64,000 nucleotides of DNA, taken from assembly GCF_900142655.1 (NCBI RefSeq), contig NZ_FRBQ01000001.1, forward strand, positions 250,115 through 314,114. The letters run 5' to 3'. The notes under the pieces are model-generated. The model was not told the origin of the DNA, searched no databases, and saw nothing but the letters and a program-made list of their open reading frames with translations. Position 1 is the first letter of the stretch, and each line of letters begins with the position of its first letter. This DNA comes from Phytopseudomonas punonensis (GTDB taxonomy: Bacteria; Pseudomonadota; Gammaproteobacteria; Pseudomonadales; Pseudomonadaceae). Of this stretch, positions 17,351-25,902 are shown in pieces. The position numbers and the translations under genes are program-made.

Positions 17351-18600
17351 AAGGTATCAAACTATCTTTCGGGCTCTCGACCAAGATATTCGTCGGCTTC
17401 GTTTCCGGCATGCTGTTTGGCCTAGTCGCTCCCGAGTGGGGCGTTGCCCTCAAGCCGTTAGGTGATGCCTTTATCCGCGCCATACAGATGTTGATCATCC
17501 CCATCGTTTTCTTCAGCGTGTCGGCAGGCATCGCCAACATGGGTGATGTAGCCCAACTCAAGCGTGTGGGTGGCAAAACGCTGGTGATATACACGGTGAT
17601 GACCATGCTTGCGGGCTTGGTGGGGCTGGTTGTCGCCAATTTGCTACAACCCGGCGTTGGCTTCGCTGGAAACGGCAACTCAGTTACGCCTGTGGGCGAC
17701 GTACCAACCATTGGCCAGTTCCTCCTTGGCATGATCCCCTCGAACATCTTCGATGCCATGGCCAAAGGCAGTGTTATCCAGATCATCCTGGTTGCGGTTC
17801 TGGTTGGCGTGGCACTGGTTTTTCTTGGGGATAAGGCCAGCGGCATCAAGACCCTATGCACCCAAGCCTCAACCTTGATCTTGAAAATTCTAGATATGGT
17901 CATGGCGCTATCGCCTTACGGCATATTTGCGCTGATGGCCTACTCCATGGGCAACTATGGCTTGGATATTTTCAGTCAAGTCGGCCAATTCATCCTTGCC
18001 GACTACGTCGGCTTGTTGGTCGTGCTGATACTAGCGTCAATGGTGGTAGTGGCCTACACCAAGATCAATCCGCTGTATTTATTCAAGAAAATTGCGAAGG
18101 TCTGGATGGTTACATTGTCCACCACCAGCAGCGCTGCCACATTGCCGATGAGCATGCATGTAACCAAAGAGGACTTTAAGGTTCCAGAGTGGATAACCTC
18201 ATTCATGCTGCCCCTGGGAGCCACCATCAATCTGATGGGGGCTGCGGTTTACCTCTCCGTATTGGTGGTATTCGCGGCAGGCTTCTATAACGTCGAACTG
18301 AGCATCGCGCAGATGGTTAACGTGGTACTGGTCGGCACGTTATTGTCTATGGCGGCGCCCGGTATCCCAGGTGGCGGCATCGTAATGGGGACGTTGATGT
18401 TACAACTCATGGGGTTGCCATTCGAACTGGTTGGCGTCATTGCCGGTATATACCGAATCATCGATATGGGACATACGACCCTGAATGTCACCGGTGATGT
18501 TTTCGGCGCCTTGCTGGTCGCCAAAAGCGAAGGGCTGCTGCAGTACTCAGAAGATGGCACGCCACTCGCCACTGTTTCAACTGAGACAAATGCTGCCTAA
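17347..18600 (+). CDS. Dicarboxylate/amino acid:cation symporter (DAACS family, GltP-like)
   Basis: The 417 residues contain the DAACS signatures: the serine-rich motif TLSTTSSAATLPMSMHV near 255-271 (HP1 tip), PLGATINLMGAAVY near 288-301 (TM7 NMxGT-type region, here NLMGA), and AAPGIPGGGIVMG near 337-349 (HP2). The family imports glutamate, aspartate or C4-dicarboxylates with protons or sodium. It is the second glutamate-type transporter in the block, from a family unrelated to GltS. The usual NMDGT sequence is NLMGA here, so cation or substrate preference may differ from GltP/DctA. It is followed by a strong palindrome. Confidence 0.9.
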   Translation: MKGIKLSFGLSTKIFVGFVSGMLFGLVAPEWGVALKPLGDAFIRAIQMLIIPIVFFSVSAGIANMGDVAQLKRVGGKTLVIYTVMTMLAGLVGLVVANLLQPGVGFAGNGNSVTPVGDVPTIGQFLLGMIPSNIFDAMAKGSVIQIILVAVLVGVALVFLGDKASGIKTLCTQASTLILKILDMVMALSPYGIFALMAYSMGNYGLDIFSQVGQFILADYVGLLVVLILASMVVVAYTKINPLYLFKKIAKVWMVTLSTTSSAATLPMSMHVTKEDFKVPEWITSFMLPLGATINLMGAAVYLSVLVVFAAGFYNVELSIAQMVNVVLVGTLLSMAAPGIPGGGIVMGTLMLQLMGLPFELVGVIAGIYRIIDMGHTTLNVTGDVFGALLVAKSEGLLQYSEDGTPLATVSTETNAA

Positions 18601-18963
18601 TATCTGATTAAACGTTAAAACTCATCACAGCCTTGTTGGGAGTACACTCCCAACAAGCCAAAAAAGGGGTGGTTTTATTTATTTGTATCTAACTCACGAG
18701 ACAGCAAATGCGCCCCATACCTGATGTCACTGAATGAAACGTGGCGATACACCAAACCCGTGGCGAGCCCCGCCCCCCTCTCTGCTGGCAAGTGACGAAC
18801 ATGCAAAGAGAGTAGGCGTCAGAACGAACCGCGCCAAAACCGTATCTTTCTCTCCCGACTTAGTCTGTTATCACGCTTCCTGCGATGAGAAGACCGGCGT
18901 TGATCCGCCGGTACAAGACTCCAAAGCGGCCCTTCAACTCTCAGCACGCCCGAATGTAAGCCG
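18601..18963. other. 363-bp intergenic region between convergent operons
   Basis: Apart from the hairpin at 18633-18656 I see no gene or repeat. A 77-codon plus-strand frame at 18734-18967 has no ribosome site and no family features. The region marks the right edge of the AT-rich block; composition returns to GC-rich from about 18960. Confidence 0.5.
18633..18656. terminator. Perfect 11-bp stem hairpin after the DAACS gene
   Basis: TTGTTGGGAGT (18633-18643) pairs perfectly with ACTCCCAACAA (18646-18656). The T-run is missing directly after the stem, though a T-rich stretch follows at 18673-18687. Terminator is the likeliest role. Confidence 0.65.
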
Positions 18964-19923
18964 TTAGTCGCGCACCTCAATCCGATAAAAATCCCGGGCA
19001 TTGCGCCAGAAGAACCCATCGCGCTGCGCCTCGTCGTAGCCAGCGAGGATCGTCTGCAGCGTCGTGACCAGCTCGCCATAACCGATACGCAAACCCGCCA
19101 CCGGGTAGTTGCTGGCGAACAGGCAGCGCTCGATGCCGAACAACGCCAGAGTTTCTTCGATCACCCCGCGGTTGCCTTCCAGCGTCCAGGGTTGGTCACG
19201 CAGGCCCAGTTCGGAGACTTTCACGCAGACGTTGGGCTGAGCGGCCAGCGCGGCCATGCCGGCGCGCCAGCCGTCGAGGCCAATCGGGCTGCGATCCCAG
19301 GGAAAGCCCATGTGGTTGAGTACGATGGGCACCTCGGGAAAGGCAGCGGCCACCTCGGCGGCTTCCTGCAAATGCCAGTACGGCACACGCAAGTCCCAGG
19401 ACAACCCGTTCCTGGCCAGCAGTTCGAAGCCGCGCAACCAGGCCTCGTCCTGCATGCTGCCGCTCTGCCCACGCACGCTGGCGGCCAGCTCCGGCCGCGC
19501 GGCCGTCACCGGTTTGCTGCGGATGCCGCGCAGCAGTGGGAACTCCAGGTGCCGCCCCAAGACCTCCTCGCATTCCGGGCGGTGGAACCAGACGTGGGCA
19601 ACCACCGCATTGGGGAAGCCGTAGCGTGCATGCTGCTGGTGCACCCAGCGGGTTTCCGCCACCTGATCAGCGCGGTCGTGCTCGGCCTCGCAGTGCACCG
19701 TGGCCAGCACCTGCTGGCCGGCGCTGTCGGCCAGGTAGTCCTCGGGCAGGTAGTTACGGCGCAGGGCGCTGTAGTCGCCGAGAAAGAACCCTGGGTCGAC
19801 TTCATCCTGCAGCCAGGGGTAGCAATGGGTATCGAGGTTCCACAGGTGGTGATGGGCATCGATCAGCCGCTGCCCGCCTGCCGCATACGGCAGGCCGAGG
19901 CGCTGGTGCAGGCAGGCGGTCAT
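18964..19923 (-). CDS. COG3618-type amidohydrolase (lactonase-like), paralogue B
   Basis: From the ATG at 19923 (MTACLHQRLG) the protein has 319 residues and an amidohydrolase-2 TIM barrel. It shows RLIDAHHHLWNLD near the N-terminus (HxH metal motif), a VLNHMGFPWDR strand with catalytic His, and FASNYPV near the C-terminus. Relatives are L-fuconolactonase, L-rhamnonolactonase and 2-pyrone-4,6-dicarboxylate hydrolase, so hydrolysis of a lactone is likely. The start is one base after the stop of the binding-protein gene, with GGGAG inside that gene's end. It closes the operon. A paralogue sits at 25899-26855. Confidence 0.87.
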   Translation of the reverse strand: MTACLHQRLGLPYAAGGQRLIDAHHHLWNLDTHCYPWLQDEVDPGFFLGDYSALRRNYLPEDYLADSAGQQVLATVHCEAEHDRADQVAETRWVHQQHARYGFPNAVVAHVWFHRPECEEVLGRHLEFPLLRGIRSKPVTAARPELAASVRGQSGSMQDEAWLRGFELLARNGLSWDLRVPYWHLQEAAEVAAAFPEVPIVLNHMGFPWDRSPIGLDGWRAGMAALAAQPNVCVKVSELGLRDQPWTLEGNRGVIEETLALFGIERCLFASNYPVAGLRIGYGELVTTLQTILAGYDEAQRDGFFWRNARDFYRIEVRD

Positions 19924-19924
19924 C

Positions 19925-20935
19925 TCAGTGGCTCTCCCGTACACGGGCAAGCTCGGCCTGCCAGGCCTGGACGAACTCGGCGTCGATGCTGCCACTCACC
20001 TGTTCGGTGACCACCTTGGCCTGCTCGACGAAGCGCTGACGCTGCTCATCGCTCAGAGCATTGACCTGCATGCCGGCGTCCTTGAGTTCGGCCAGTTTGT
20101 CCTGGTTGGCCTTGCGGGCGATGGCGCGCTGTTCACCTCTGGCCTGCTCGGCGGCCTGGCGTACCTGAGCGCGCTGGGCATCGTCGAGGGAGTCCCAGGT
20201 CTTCTTGCTCATCAGCAGCACGTAGGCGGTGTAAATGTGCTCGCTCAGGGTCAGGTACTTCTGCACCTCGTTGAAACGCTGGGTGGCGATCAGCGAGATG
20301 GGGTTTTCCTGGCCGTCGATGGCGTGCATTTCCAGGGCGCCAAACACTTCGTTGATCGGCATGGGCTGGGCATTGGCGCCCAGGTGCTCGAAGAAGGTAC
20401 GGAAGATCGGGCTCTGTACGGTGCGGATTTTCAGGCCCTTGAGGTCTTCCCACTTCTCGATGGGGCGCTTGCTGTTGGTAAGGTCACGGAAGCCGATTTC
20501 CCAGAAGCCCAGACCGACCAGGCCCTTTTCTTCCAGCTTGGCCAGTAGCTGTTGGCCCATCGGCCCATCGAGCATGGCGTCCACTTCAGCCGGCGAGTTG
20601 AACTGATACGGCAGGTCGAGCACGCCAAACTCCTTGACCAAGCCGACCAGCGTCGGTGCGCCGACCAGGGCGAACTCCACCGTGCCGGCCGGCAGCGCGC
20701 CAAGCATCTGCACGTCGTTGCCGATCATCGCCGAGGGGAACACCTTGACGTTGAGGGTACCGTCGCTCGAGGCCTTCAGGTGCTCGGCGAATAGCTTGGC
20801 GCCCTGCGGGCCGGGTGCGTCGATAGGGTCGCCGGCGCTGAGTTTGAAGCTGCGCTCTTCAGCTTGGGCGGCAAGACCCGGCAACAGGAGGGCCAGACCG
20901 AGAGCGGCCAGAGTGCGAGTGAATGGCTTGTTCAT
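19925..20935 (-). CDS. TRAP transporter substrate-binding protein DctP, first copy
   Basis: The 336 residues begin with a Sec signal peptide (about 1-25, GLAAQAEE). The mature part has the DctP fold, with GFWEIGFRDLTNSKRPI and LKGLKIRTVQSPIFRTF, where the conserved Arg binds the substrate carboxylate, and EVFGALEMHAIDGQENP near residue 200. It captures an organic acid in the periplasm for the DctQM membrane pair. An A-rich motif (20936-20947, GAGAACAATAAG on the mRNA) overlaps the ribosome site and may be a Crc/Hfq target. It is one of two DctP genes served by a single DctQM pair. Confidence 0.94.
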   Translation of the reverse strand: MNKPFTRTLAALGLALLLPGLAAQAEERSFKLSAGDPIDAPGPQGAKLFAEHLKASSDGTLNVKVFPSAMIGNDVQMLGALPAGTVEFALVGAPTLVGLVKEFGVLDLPYQFNSPAEVDAMLDGPMGQQLLAKLEEKGLVGLGFWEIGFRDLTNSKRPIEKWEDLKGLKIRTVQSPIFRTFFEHLGANAQPMPINEVFGALEMHAIDGQENPISLIATQRFNEVQKYLTLSEHIYTAYVLLMSKKTWDSLDDAQRAQVRQAAEQARGEQRAIARKANQDKLAELKDAGMQVNALSDEQRQRFVEQAKVVTEQVSGSIDAEFVQAWQAELARVRESH

Positions 20936-20950
20936 CTTATTGTTCTCCGT

Positions 20951-21877
20951 TCAGCGCACGATGACCTGGGATACATCCGGCTCGAGCAGGGTGTGGAAGT
21001 AGCGAAGAAAACTGTAGGTGTTGAGGTCGAGCATGCCGACGCGCTGATCCTTGAGGGTGACGAAGGCCAGGTCGCGAGTCGGATGCAGGCTCATGGCGAT
21101 GGCGTGGGTGTCCAGCTCGATGCGGTGGATTTCCTCCAGCTCGGCGTTGAACACGGAAATCGAATGCTCGGCGTAGTTGGTCACGTACAGGCGATTCTGA
21201 CTGTCGCGGTAGATGCGCGTCGGGTCGGCGCCGGTACGGCCGCGGCGAGTCACTTGCAGCGTCTCGACATCCACGGCGACGATGCTGTTGTCGCCACGGG
21301 TGGCGACATACAGGGTGCGCTCGTCGGCGCTGTAGCAGTTGCCCTCGGGCATGCTGCCTGGCTGAACCGGCACCGGAGCGATGGTTGGATCCTGCGGTTT
21401 CAGCCGGGTGATGGTGTTGCTCAACAGGTTGAGGGCGAAGGCGGTTTCGCCACTACGGGTCAGCGCCACCAGATGGCTCTTGTAGCCGCCAGACGGAATG
21501 GCGCGGTCCGGGGTGTCCTTGAGGTGCGGCTGATCGAAAATCAGCAGAGTCGAGTTGCCTTCGCTGAGCACGTAGAGGCGATCCTCGTCGTCCATAGCCA
21601 GGCCATGGGGACGACGGAACGGCCAGATGCTCAGGGTACGCACGTGCTCGCCCTTTTCCAGGTCGATGACAAACACCGAGCAACCGCCCTCGCCTTCATG
21701 GCTGGAGGTTTCGATGCCGTAGTGGCCGACGTAGGCGAAGCGGTTCTGCGAGTCCACCACGAATTCGTGGGGGAAGTCCGGCAGACGGATGTGCTTGATC
21801 GCGTCACCGCTCTCGACGTCGTAGAAGCTGAAGGTGTGGGCGCATTTCTGCACCAGCAGCAGAATTTCCTGACTCAT
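20951..21877 (-). CDS. Cytoplasmic YncE-like beta-propeller protein
   Basis: From 21877 (MSQEILLLVQ) the protein has 308 residues made of repeated beta-blades with signatures such as RRPHGLAMDDEDRLYVLSEG and PTRIYRDSQNRLYVTNYAEH. This is typical of YncE/YVTN propellers and of the lactonase-type six- or seven-bladed propellers. No signal peptide is seen. A role as a sugar lactonase or a binding scaffold is possible, but catalytic metal ligands cannot be assigned. It is embedded between the two binding-protein genes, 15 bp from the next, so it shares their pathway. GAGGAATCGAGATC precedes the start. Confidence 0.75.
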   Translation of the reverse strand: MSQEILLLVQKCAHTFSFYDVESGDAIKHIRLPDFPHEFVVDSQNRFAYVGHYGIETSSHEGEGGCSVFVIDLEKGEHVRTLSIWPFRRPHGLAMDDEDRLYVLSEGNSTLLIFDQPHLKDTPDRAIPSGGYKSHLVALTRSGETAFALNLLSNTITRLKPQDPTIAPVPVQPGSMPEGNCYSADERTLYVATRGDNSIVAVDVETLQVTRRGRTGADPTRIYRDSQNRLYVTNYAEHSISVFNAELEEIHRIELDTHAIAMSLHPTRDLAFVTLKDQRVGMLDLNTYSFLRYFHTLLEPDVSQVIVR

Positions 21878-21926
21878 GATCTCGATTCCTCGAGGCGGCG
21901 CACCGGGCGCCACCGGATTGATGGGT

Positions 21927-22913
21927 TCAGCGCAGGGCGTCGATGGCGTCCAGCAACTGGCTGCCATGCTGTTTGATGAAGGTGTCGCGCACGGGCTGGG
22001 AAACTGCCTGGCGGAAGGCTTCGCGGTCGACGTTGGGCTCGATCTGCATGCCCTTCTCGGCGAGCTCGGCCAGGTACTTGCTGTCGTTCTCGGCATTCAT
22101 GCGGCGCTGCGCCTGGCCTGCGGCGCGGGCGGCATCGACCAGCACCTTCTGCTGTTCAGCCGGCAGGGCGTCGAACTTCTGCTTGTTCATCACCAGCACC
22201 AGCGCGGTGTAGGCGTGGTGGGTCTGCGACAGGTACTTCTGCACCTCGTAGAAACCCGACGACCAGGTGATGCTCAGCGGGTGTTCCTGGGCATCGACGG
22301 CCTTCATTTCCAGCGCGTTGTACAGCTCGGCCAGCGGCAGCGGCTGCGGGTTGGCGCCGAGCAGGCGGAACGCCTCGATCTGCGCCGGGTTGCTGGAGGT
22401 GCGGATCTTCAGGCCCCTTACGTCCTCGGGCACACGCACGGGTTTGCGCGAGTTGGTGATGTCACGAAAGCCCACTTCCCAATACGCCAGGCCCTTGAGG
22501 TTGTGCTCGGCCAGGCCGTCGAGCAGTTGCTGGCCGATCTCACCATCGAGCACCCGGTAGGCATGGGCGCTGTCGGCAAAGACGAACGGCAGGTCGAGCA
22601 CCGACATGCGCGGCGTCAGGCCGCTGAAGTTGGGCGTGCCGGACATTTCCAGGTCGATAGTGCCGCCGCGTACACCGGCGATCATCGCCTGGTCGTTGCC
22701 CAGCATGCTGTTGCCGTAGGCGCGTACCACCAGCTCACCGTTGCTGCCGTCCTTGACCCGCTGGGCAAACTCCTTGGCGGCCAGGCTCTGGGTATCGCTG
22801 TCCGAACCGGCGAAACCGAAACGCAGGGTGGTGGCCGCCTGGGCCTGCAGAACGGAGCAGCCCAGCAGCAACAGGCAGCCGAGGGTACGCAGCGCTTTCT
22901 TATTGTTTTTCAT
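21927..22913 (-). CDS. TRAP transporter substrate-binding protein DctP, second copy
   Basis: From 22913 the protein has 328 residues with a signal peptide ending near QAQAATT. It has the same DctP landmarks as its neighbour: GLAYWEVGFRDITNSRKPVR, the Arg-containing GLKIRTSSNPAQIEAF and LAELYNALEMKAVDAQEHP. The two proteins are clearly paralogous but divergent, so they probably bind different acids or different forms of one acid. AAGGAAGT precedes the start, and the first codons form the A-rich run AAAAACAATAAGAAA (22896-22910 on the mRNA strand), a good Crc/Hfq site candidate. The longer frame from 22946 lacks a ribosome site. Confidence 0.94.
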   Translation of the reverse strand: MKNNKKALRTLGCLLLLGCSVLQAQAATTLRFGFAGSDSDTQSLAAKEFAQRVKDGSNGELVVRAYGNSMLGNDQAMIAGVRGGTIDLEMSGTPNFSGLTPRMSVLDLPFVFADSAHAYRVLDGEIGQQLLDGLAEHNLKGLAYWEVGFRDITNSRKPVRVPEDVRGLKIRTSSNPAQIEAFRLLGANPQPLPLAELYNALEMKAVDAQEHPLSITWSSGFYEVQKYLSQTHHAYTALVLVMNKQKFDALPAEQQKVLVDAARAAGQAQRRMNAENDSKYLAELAEKGMQIEPNVDREAFRQAVSQPVRDTFIKQHGSQLLDAIDALR

Positions 22914-22946
22914 CGTTACTTCCTTGCTGTGAGTGAACGGGAACAT

Positions 22947-24227
22947 TCAGGGCAGGAACCAGCGCATGGGCGTCATCACCAACTGCGGGAAGATGATCAG
23001 CAGCGCCAGCACCGAAAGGTGCGCGAACAGGAACGGCAGCACGCCACGCATCACGCCATCGAGCGGCACCTTGCCGACGCCGCTCATCACGCTGAGCACG
23101 TTGCCGATTGGCGGAGTGATCAGGCCGATGGAGGTGTTGAGAATGAACAGGATGCCGAAGTACACCGGGTCGATACCGGCCATCTTGATCACTGGCATGA
23201 ACACTGGCGTGAGGATCAGCACGATCGGCATCAGGTCCATGGTGGTGCCGACCATCAGCACGATCACCATGATCACCACGAGCAGCAGTTGCGGGCGGTC
23301 GATCAGCGGTTCGAGCAGGCCACTGACCATCATTGGCAGTTCGGCAATGGTCATCAGCCAGGACGACACCAGCGCTGCGGCCACCAGGAACATCACCACC
23401 GCGGTGGTACGCCCTGCGTCGAGGAACACCTTGAACAGGTCACGAACCTTCAGTTCGCGATACACGAACAGCGAAATGAACAGCGCATACACCGCCGCCA
23501 CGGCAGCCGCCTCGGTCGGCGTGAAGATGCCCATTTTCAAGCCGCCGATGATCAGCACCGGCAGCAACAGTGCCCAGATGCCCTCGAGAAACGCCTTCCA
23601 GACTTCGCTCAGTGGCGCTTTTTCACCACAAGGCAGATCGCTCTTGCGTGACAGCCACCACCAGGTCGCCCACAAAGCCAGGCCCATCATCAGCCCCGGC
23701 ACGATGCCGGCCATGAACAGCTTGGTGATCGATACACCACCAGCAACACCAAACACCACCAGAGGAATCGACGGCGGGATCACCGGCGCGATAATGCCGC
23801 CCGCAGCAATCAAACCAGCCGAACGGTTCGGGTCATAACCGGCCTTGCGCATCATCGGCATCAGCATCGCCGCCACGGCTGCGGTATCTGCCACGGCCGA
23901 GCCGGACAGCGACGCCATGACCATCGCCGCGATGATCGCCACGAAACCCAGGCCGCCACGCTTGTGGCCAACCAACGCCATGGGCAGCGCAACGATGCGC
24001 CGCGACAGGCCGCCGGCATTCATCAGCTCACCGGCCAACATGAAGAACGGGATGGCCAGCAGCGGGAAGCTGTCGGCGCCGCTGATCAGGTTCTGGGCGA
24101 GAATCTGCGCGTCAAAGGTGTCCAGCTGGATCATCAGCGCCACACCGGCTACCAGCAGGGCAAAGGCCACAGGAATACGCATGGCCATGGCGCCCAACAG
24201 GGAGCCGAGGAATACCATGATGGTCAT
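22947..24227 (-). CDS. TRAP transporter large permease DctM
   Basis: The 426 residues form about twelve membrane segments typical of the large TRAP subunit. Conserved stretches are LLAIPFFMLAGELMNAGGLS near 55, SGSAVADTAAVAAMLMPMM and AGGIIAPVIPPSIPLVVFG, which carry the sodium and substrate sites in known structures. It imports organic acids by sodium symport together with DctQ and DctP. Its start overlaps the dctQ stop by four bases, so translation is coupled. Confidence 0.96.
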   Translation of the reverse strand: MTIMVFLGSLLGAMAMRIPVAFALLVAGVALMIQLDTFDAQILAQNLISGADSFPLLAIPFFMLAGELMNAGGLSRRIVALPMALVGHKRGGLGFVAIIAAMVMASLSGSAVADTAAVAAMLMPMMRKAGYDPNRSAGLIAAGGIIAPVIPPSIPLVVFGVAGGVSITKLFMAGIVPGLMMGLALWATWWWLSRKSDLPCGEKAPLSEVWKAFLEGIWALLLPVLIIGGLKMGIFTPTEAAAVAAVYALFISLFVYRELKVRDLFKVFLDAGRTTAVVMFLVAAALVSSWLMTIAELPMMVSGLLEPLIDRPQLLLVVIMVIVLMVGTTMDLMPIVLILTPVFMPVIKMAGIDPVYFGILFILNTSIGLITPPIGNVLSVMSGVGKVPLDGVMRGVLPFLFAHLSVLALLIIFPQLVMTPMRWFLP

Positions 24228-24751
24228 TTCGACACCTCGGAAATCAGTGCATCTTCAGGGCTCTGCGGCATGACCTTGTCCGGATCGACATGGCAGAAGA
24301 GCAACAGGTACAGACGCTTGATCATGATTGCCGCCATCCCCAGGCTGCACACCACGCCAGCGGCGTACATCAGCCCCAGCGGCAGGTTGGCCACCGGTGA
24401 CAGGTTGTCCATGTTGATCACGGTCTGTTTGTAGCTGCCGATCAGGAACAAGCTGACGCAGAACAGCATCATCAGCTCGGCCACTACCGCGCAGATACGC
24501 TGGCCGAAGGCAGGCAGGCGGCGATACAGCAGGTCGACACCCAGATGCGCGTTATCCCGCAGGGCGACCACCGCGCCGATAAAGGTCAGCCACACGAACA
24601 GGTAGCGCGCGCCTTCGTCCGACAGGGCGATACCGGAGTTGAAGCCGTAGCGCAGCACCACGTTGAAAAACACCAGAATCACCATGGTGCCCATGCAGAA
24701 CACCACGATGCTTTCGAACAGGCGGGACATCAGCAGGGTCAGCAGGCGCAT
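24224..24751 (-). CDS. TRAP transporter small permease DctQ
   Basis: The 175 residues have four membrane helices, an N-terminal amphipathic region and the LSDEGARYLFVWLTFIGA segment typical of the small TRAP subunit. It pairs with DctM in the inner membrane. AATCAGGAGGGTCTGCC precedes the ATG. That ribosome site is inside a 33-residue upstream frame (24739-24840), whose stop lies 12 bases into dctQ, a coupling-like layout. Confidence 0.93.
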   Translation of the reverse strand: MRLLTLLMSRLFESIVVFCMGTMVILVFFNVVLRYGFNSGIALSDEGARYLFVWLTFIGAVVALRDNAHLGVDLLYRRLPAFGQRICAVVAELMMLFCVSLFLIGSYKQTVINMDNLSPVANLPLGLMYAAGVVCSLGMAAIMIKRLYLLLFCHVDPDKVMPQSPEDALISEVSK

Positions 24752-24840
24752 GGCAGACCCTCCTGATTCTGTACGCCGCGCACAGGGCGGCTCACCGACG
24801 GCAGCCGAGGCCGCCGATCGTTGCGGTATGCAATAGCCAT
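24739..24840 (-). CDS. Candidate 33-residue peptide overlapping the dctQ start
   Basis: A 34-codon frame begins at 24840 behind a near-perfect AAGGAG spaced six bases from the ATG and ends inside dctQ. The product starts MAIAYRNDRRPRLPSV and is strongly basic (about six Arg). No family is recognised. A Crc/Hfq-type motif lies directly upstream, so regulation may act on this frame and reach dctQ through coupling. It is too short to judge by coding statistics, and the good ribosome site is the main argument. Confidence 0.4.
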   Translation of the reverse strand: MAIAYRNDRRPRLPSVSRPVRGVQNQEGLPCAC

Positions 24841-24850
24841 GACTGGCTCC

Positions 24851-24864
24851 TTGTTATTGTTGTT
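24851..24864 (-). promoter_or_regulatory. Crc/Hfq-type motif AACAACAATAACAA
   Basis: On the mRNA strand AACAACAATAACAA abuts the AAGGAG of the frame at 24840. It matches the AAnAAnAA pattern for catabolite repression by Crc/Hfq in Pseudomonas very well. Confidence 0.6.
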
Positions 24865-24885
24865 CTGGATAACAGCGTTGTTGAA

Positions 24886-25902
24886 TCAGCCCCGCTGACG
24901 ACTGCCCATGCGGCAGGCGATTTCGAAGGCCTGGCGGGTCGCGCCGACATTGGCCTTTCCCTGCCCGGCGATATCGAACGCCGTGCCGTGAGCCGGCGTG
25001 GTGATGGGGATCGGCAAGCCGCCCTGCACGGTCACGCCGCGCGAGAAGCCCATCAGCTTGATCGCGATCTGCCCCTGGTCGTGGTACATGGTCACCACCG
25101 CATCGAAGGCCTGGCTGTCGCCCTGCACCTTGAGAAAGATGGTGTCGCCGGGATACGGCCCAACGGCATCGATGCCCTGCTCGCGCGCCAGCTCGACTGC
25201 CGGGCCGATGATGTCCTGCTCTTCACGGCCGAAGCTGCCGTTGTCGCCGTTGTGCGGGTTGAGGCCGCAAACGCCGATGCGTGGTTTTTCCAGGCCATTG
25301 CGCTTGAGCGCGGTGTCGATCAGGCGGATCGCTTCCACCACACGCGTCTGGCTCAACATGCCCGGCACTTCGGCGAGTGCGACGTGGGAGGTAACGCGCG
25401 AGGTCCACAGGTTATCGAGCACGTTGAATTCGCAGAACGGGCCGTCGAAACCCAGGTACTCGGCGAACCAATGCAGCTCATCGCTATGGCCCATACCGGC
25501 CATGTGCAGCGAGGTCTTGTTTAGCGGGCCGAACAAGATGGCATCGGTAGCGCCAGCGGCGGTCAGGCGTAGCGCCTGCTCCAGCGTGTCGAGGCTATAG
25601 CGCCCGCCGATCACACTGGCTTCGCTGCGCGGAAATTCGCCCTCGGCGCGACCGCGAAACGGCAGCAGCAGCGGCGTGTCGTCCGTGAACGATAGCGTAT
25701 CGGTCGACTCGATGAGGCGGTACGGAAACGACACACCGGCGATGTCCATGCCTCGGCGCACTTCCGCCTCGTCGGCGATCAGCACAACCTGGGCCTTGCG
25801 GCGTACCTCCGGCTCGGCGAGCAGGCGGGCGATCAGCTCCGGGCCAATGCCAGCGGGATCGCCCAACACCATGGCCAGGCGGGGAAGAGTCGAGTTGCTC
25901 AT
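24886..25902 (-). CDS. PdxA-family NAD-dependent dehydrogenase (PdxA2/TphB-like)
   Basis: From 25902 (MSNSTLPRLAMVLGDPAGIG) the protein has 338 residues. Metal-binding His residues expected for the family are in MGHSDELHWF, VTSHVALAE and YHDQGQIAIK. The founding enzyme oxidises 4-phosphohydroxy-L-threonine in pyridoxal phosphate synthesis. Homologues in catabolic operons act on 4-phospho-erythronate/threonate or on cis-dihydrodiols of terephthalate. Location with TRAP, MFS and lactonase-type genes argues for a catabolic role, but no kinase or dioxygenase is nearby to decide the substrate. The start overlaps the previous stop by four bases (ATGA). Confidence 0.88.
   Translation of the reverse strand: MSNSTLPRLAMVLGDPAGIGPELIARLLAEPEVRRKAQVVLIADEAEVRRGMDIAGVSFPYRLIESTDTLSFTDDTPLLLPFRGRAEGEFPRSEASVIGGRYSLDTLEQALRLTAAGATDAILFGPLNKTSLHMAGMGHSDELHWFAEYLGFDGPFCEFNVLDNLWTSRVTSHVALAEVPGMLSQTRVVEAIRLIDTALKRNGLEKPRIGVCGLNPHNGDNGSFGREEQDIIGPAVELAREQGIDAVGPYPGDTIFLKVQGDSQAFDAVVTMYHDQGQIAIKLMGFSRGVTVQGGLPIPITTPAHGTAFDIAGQGKANVGATRQAFEIACRMGSRQRG

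Noticed and set aside
18734..18967. 77-codon plus-strand frame
   Set aside because: No ribosome-binding site, no domain, and it runs into the end of a clear minus-strand gene.
21876..23651. 591-codon plus-strand frame
   Set aside because: Antisense of the dctP and dctM genes; His/Gln-rich low-complexity product.
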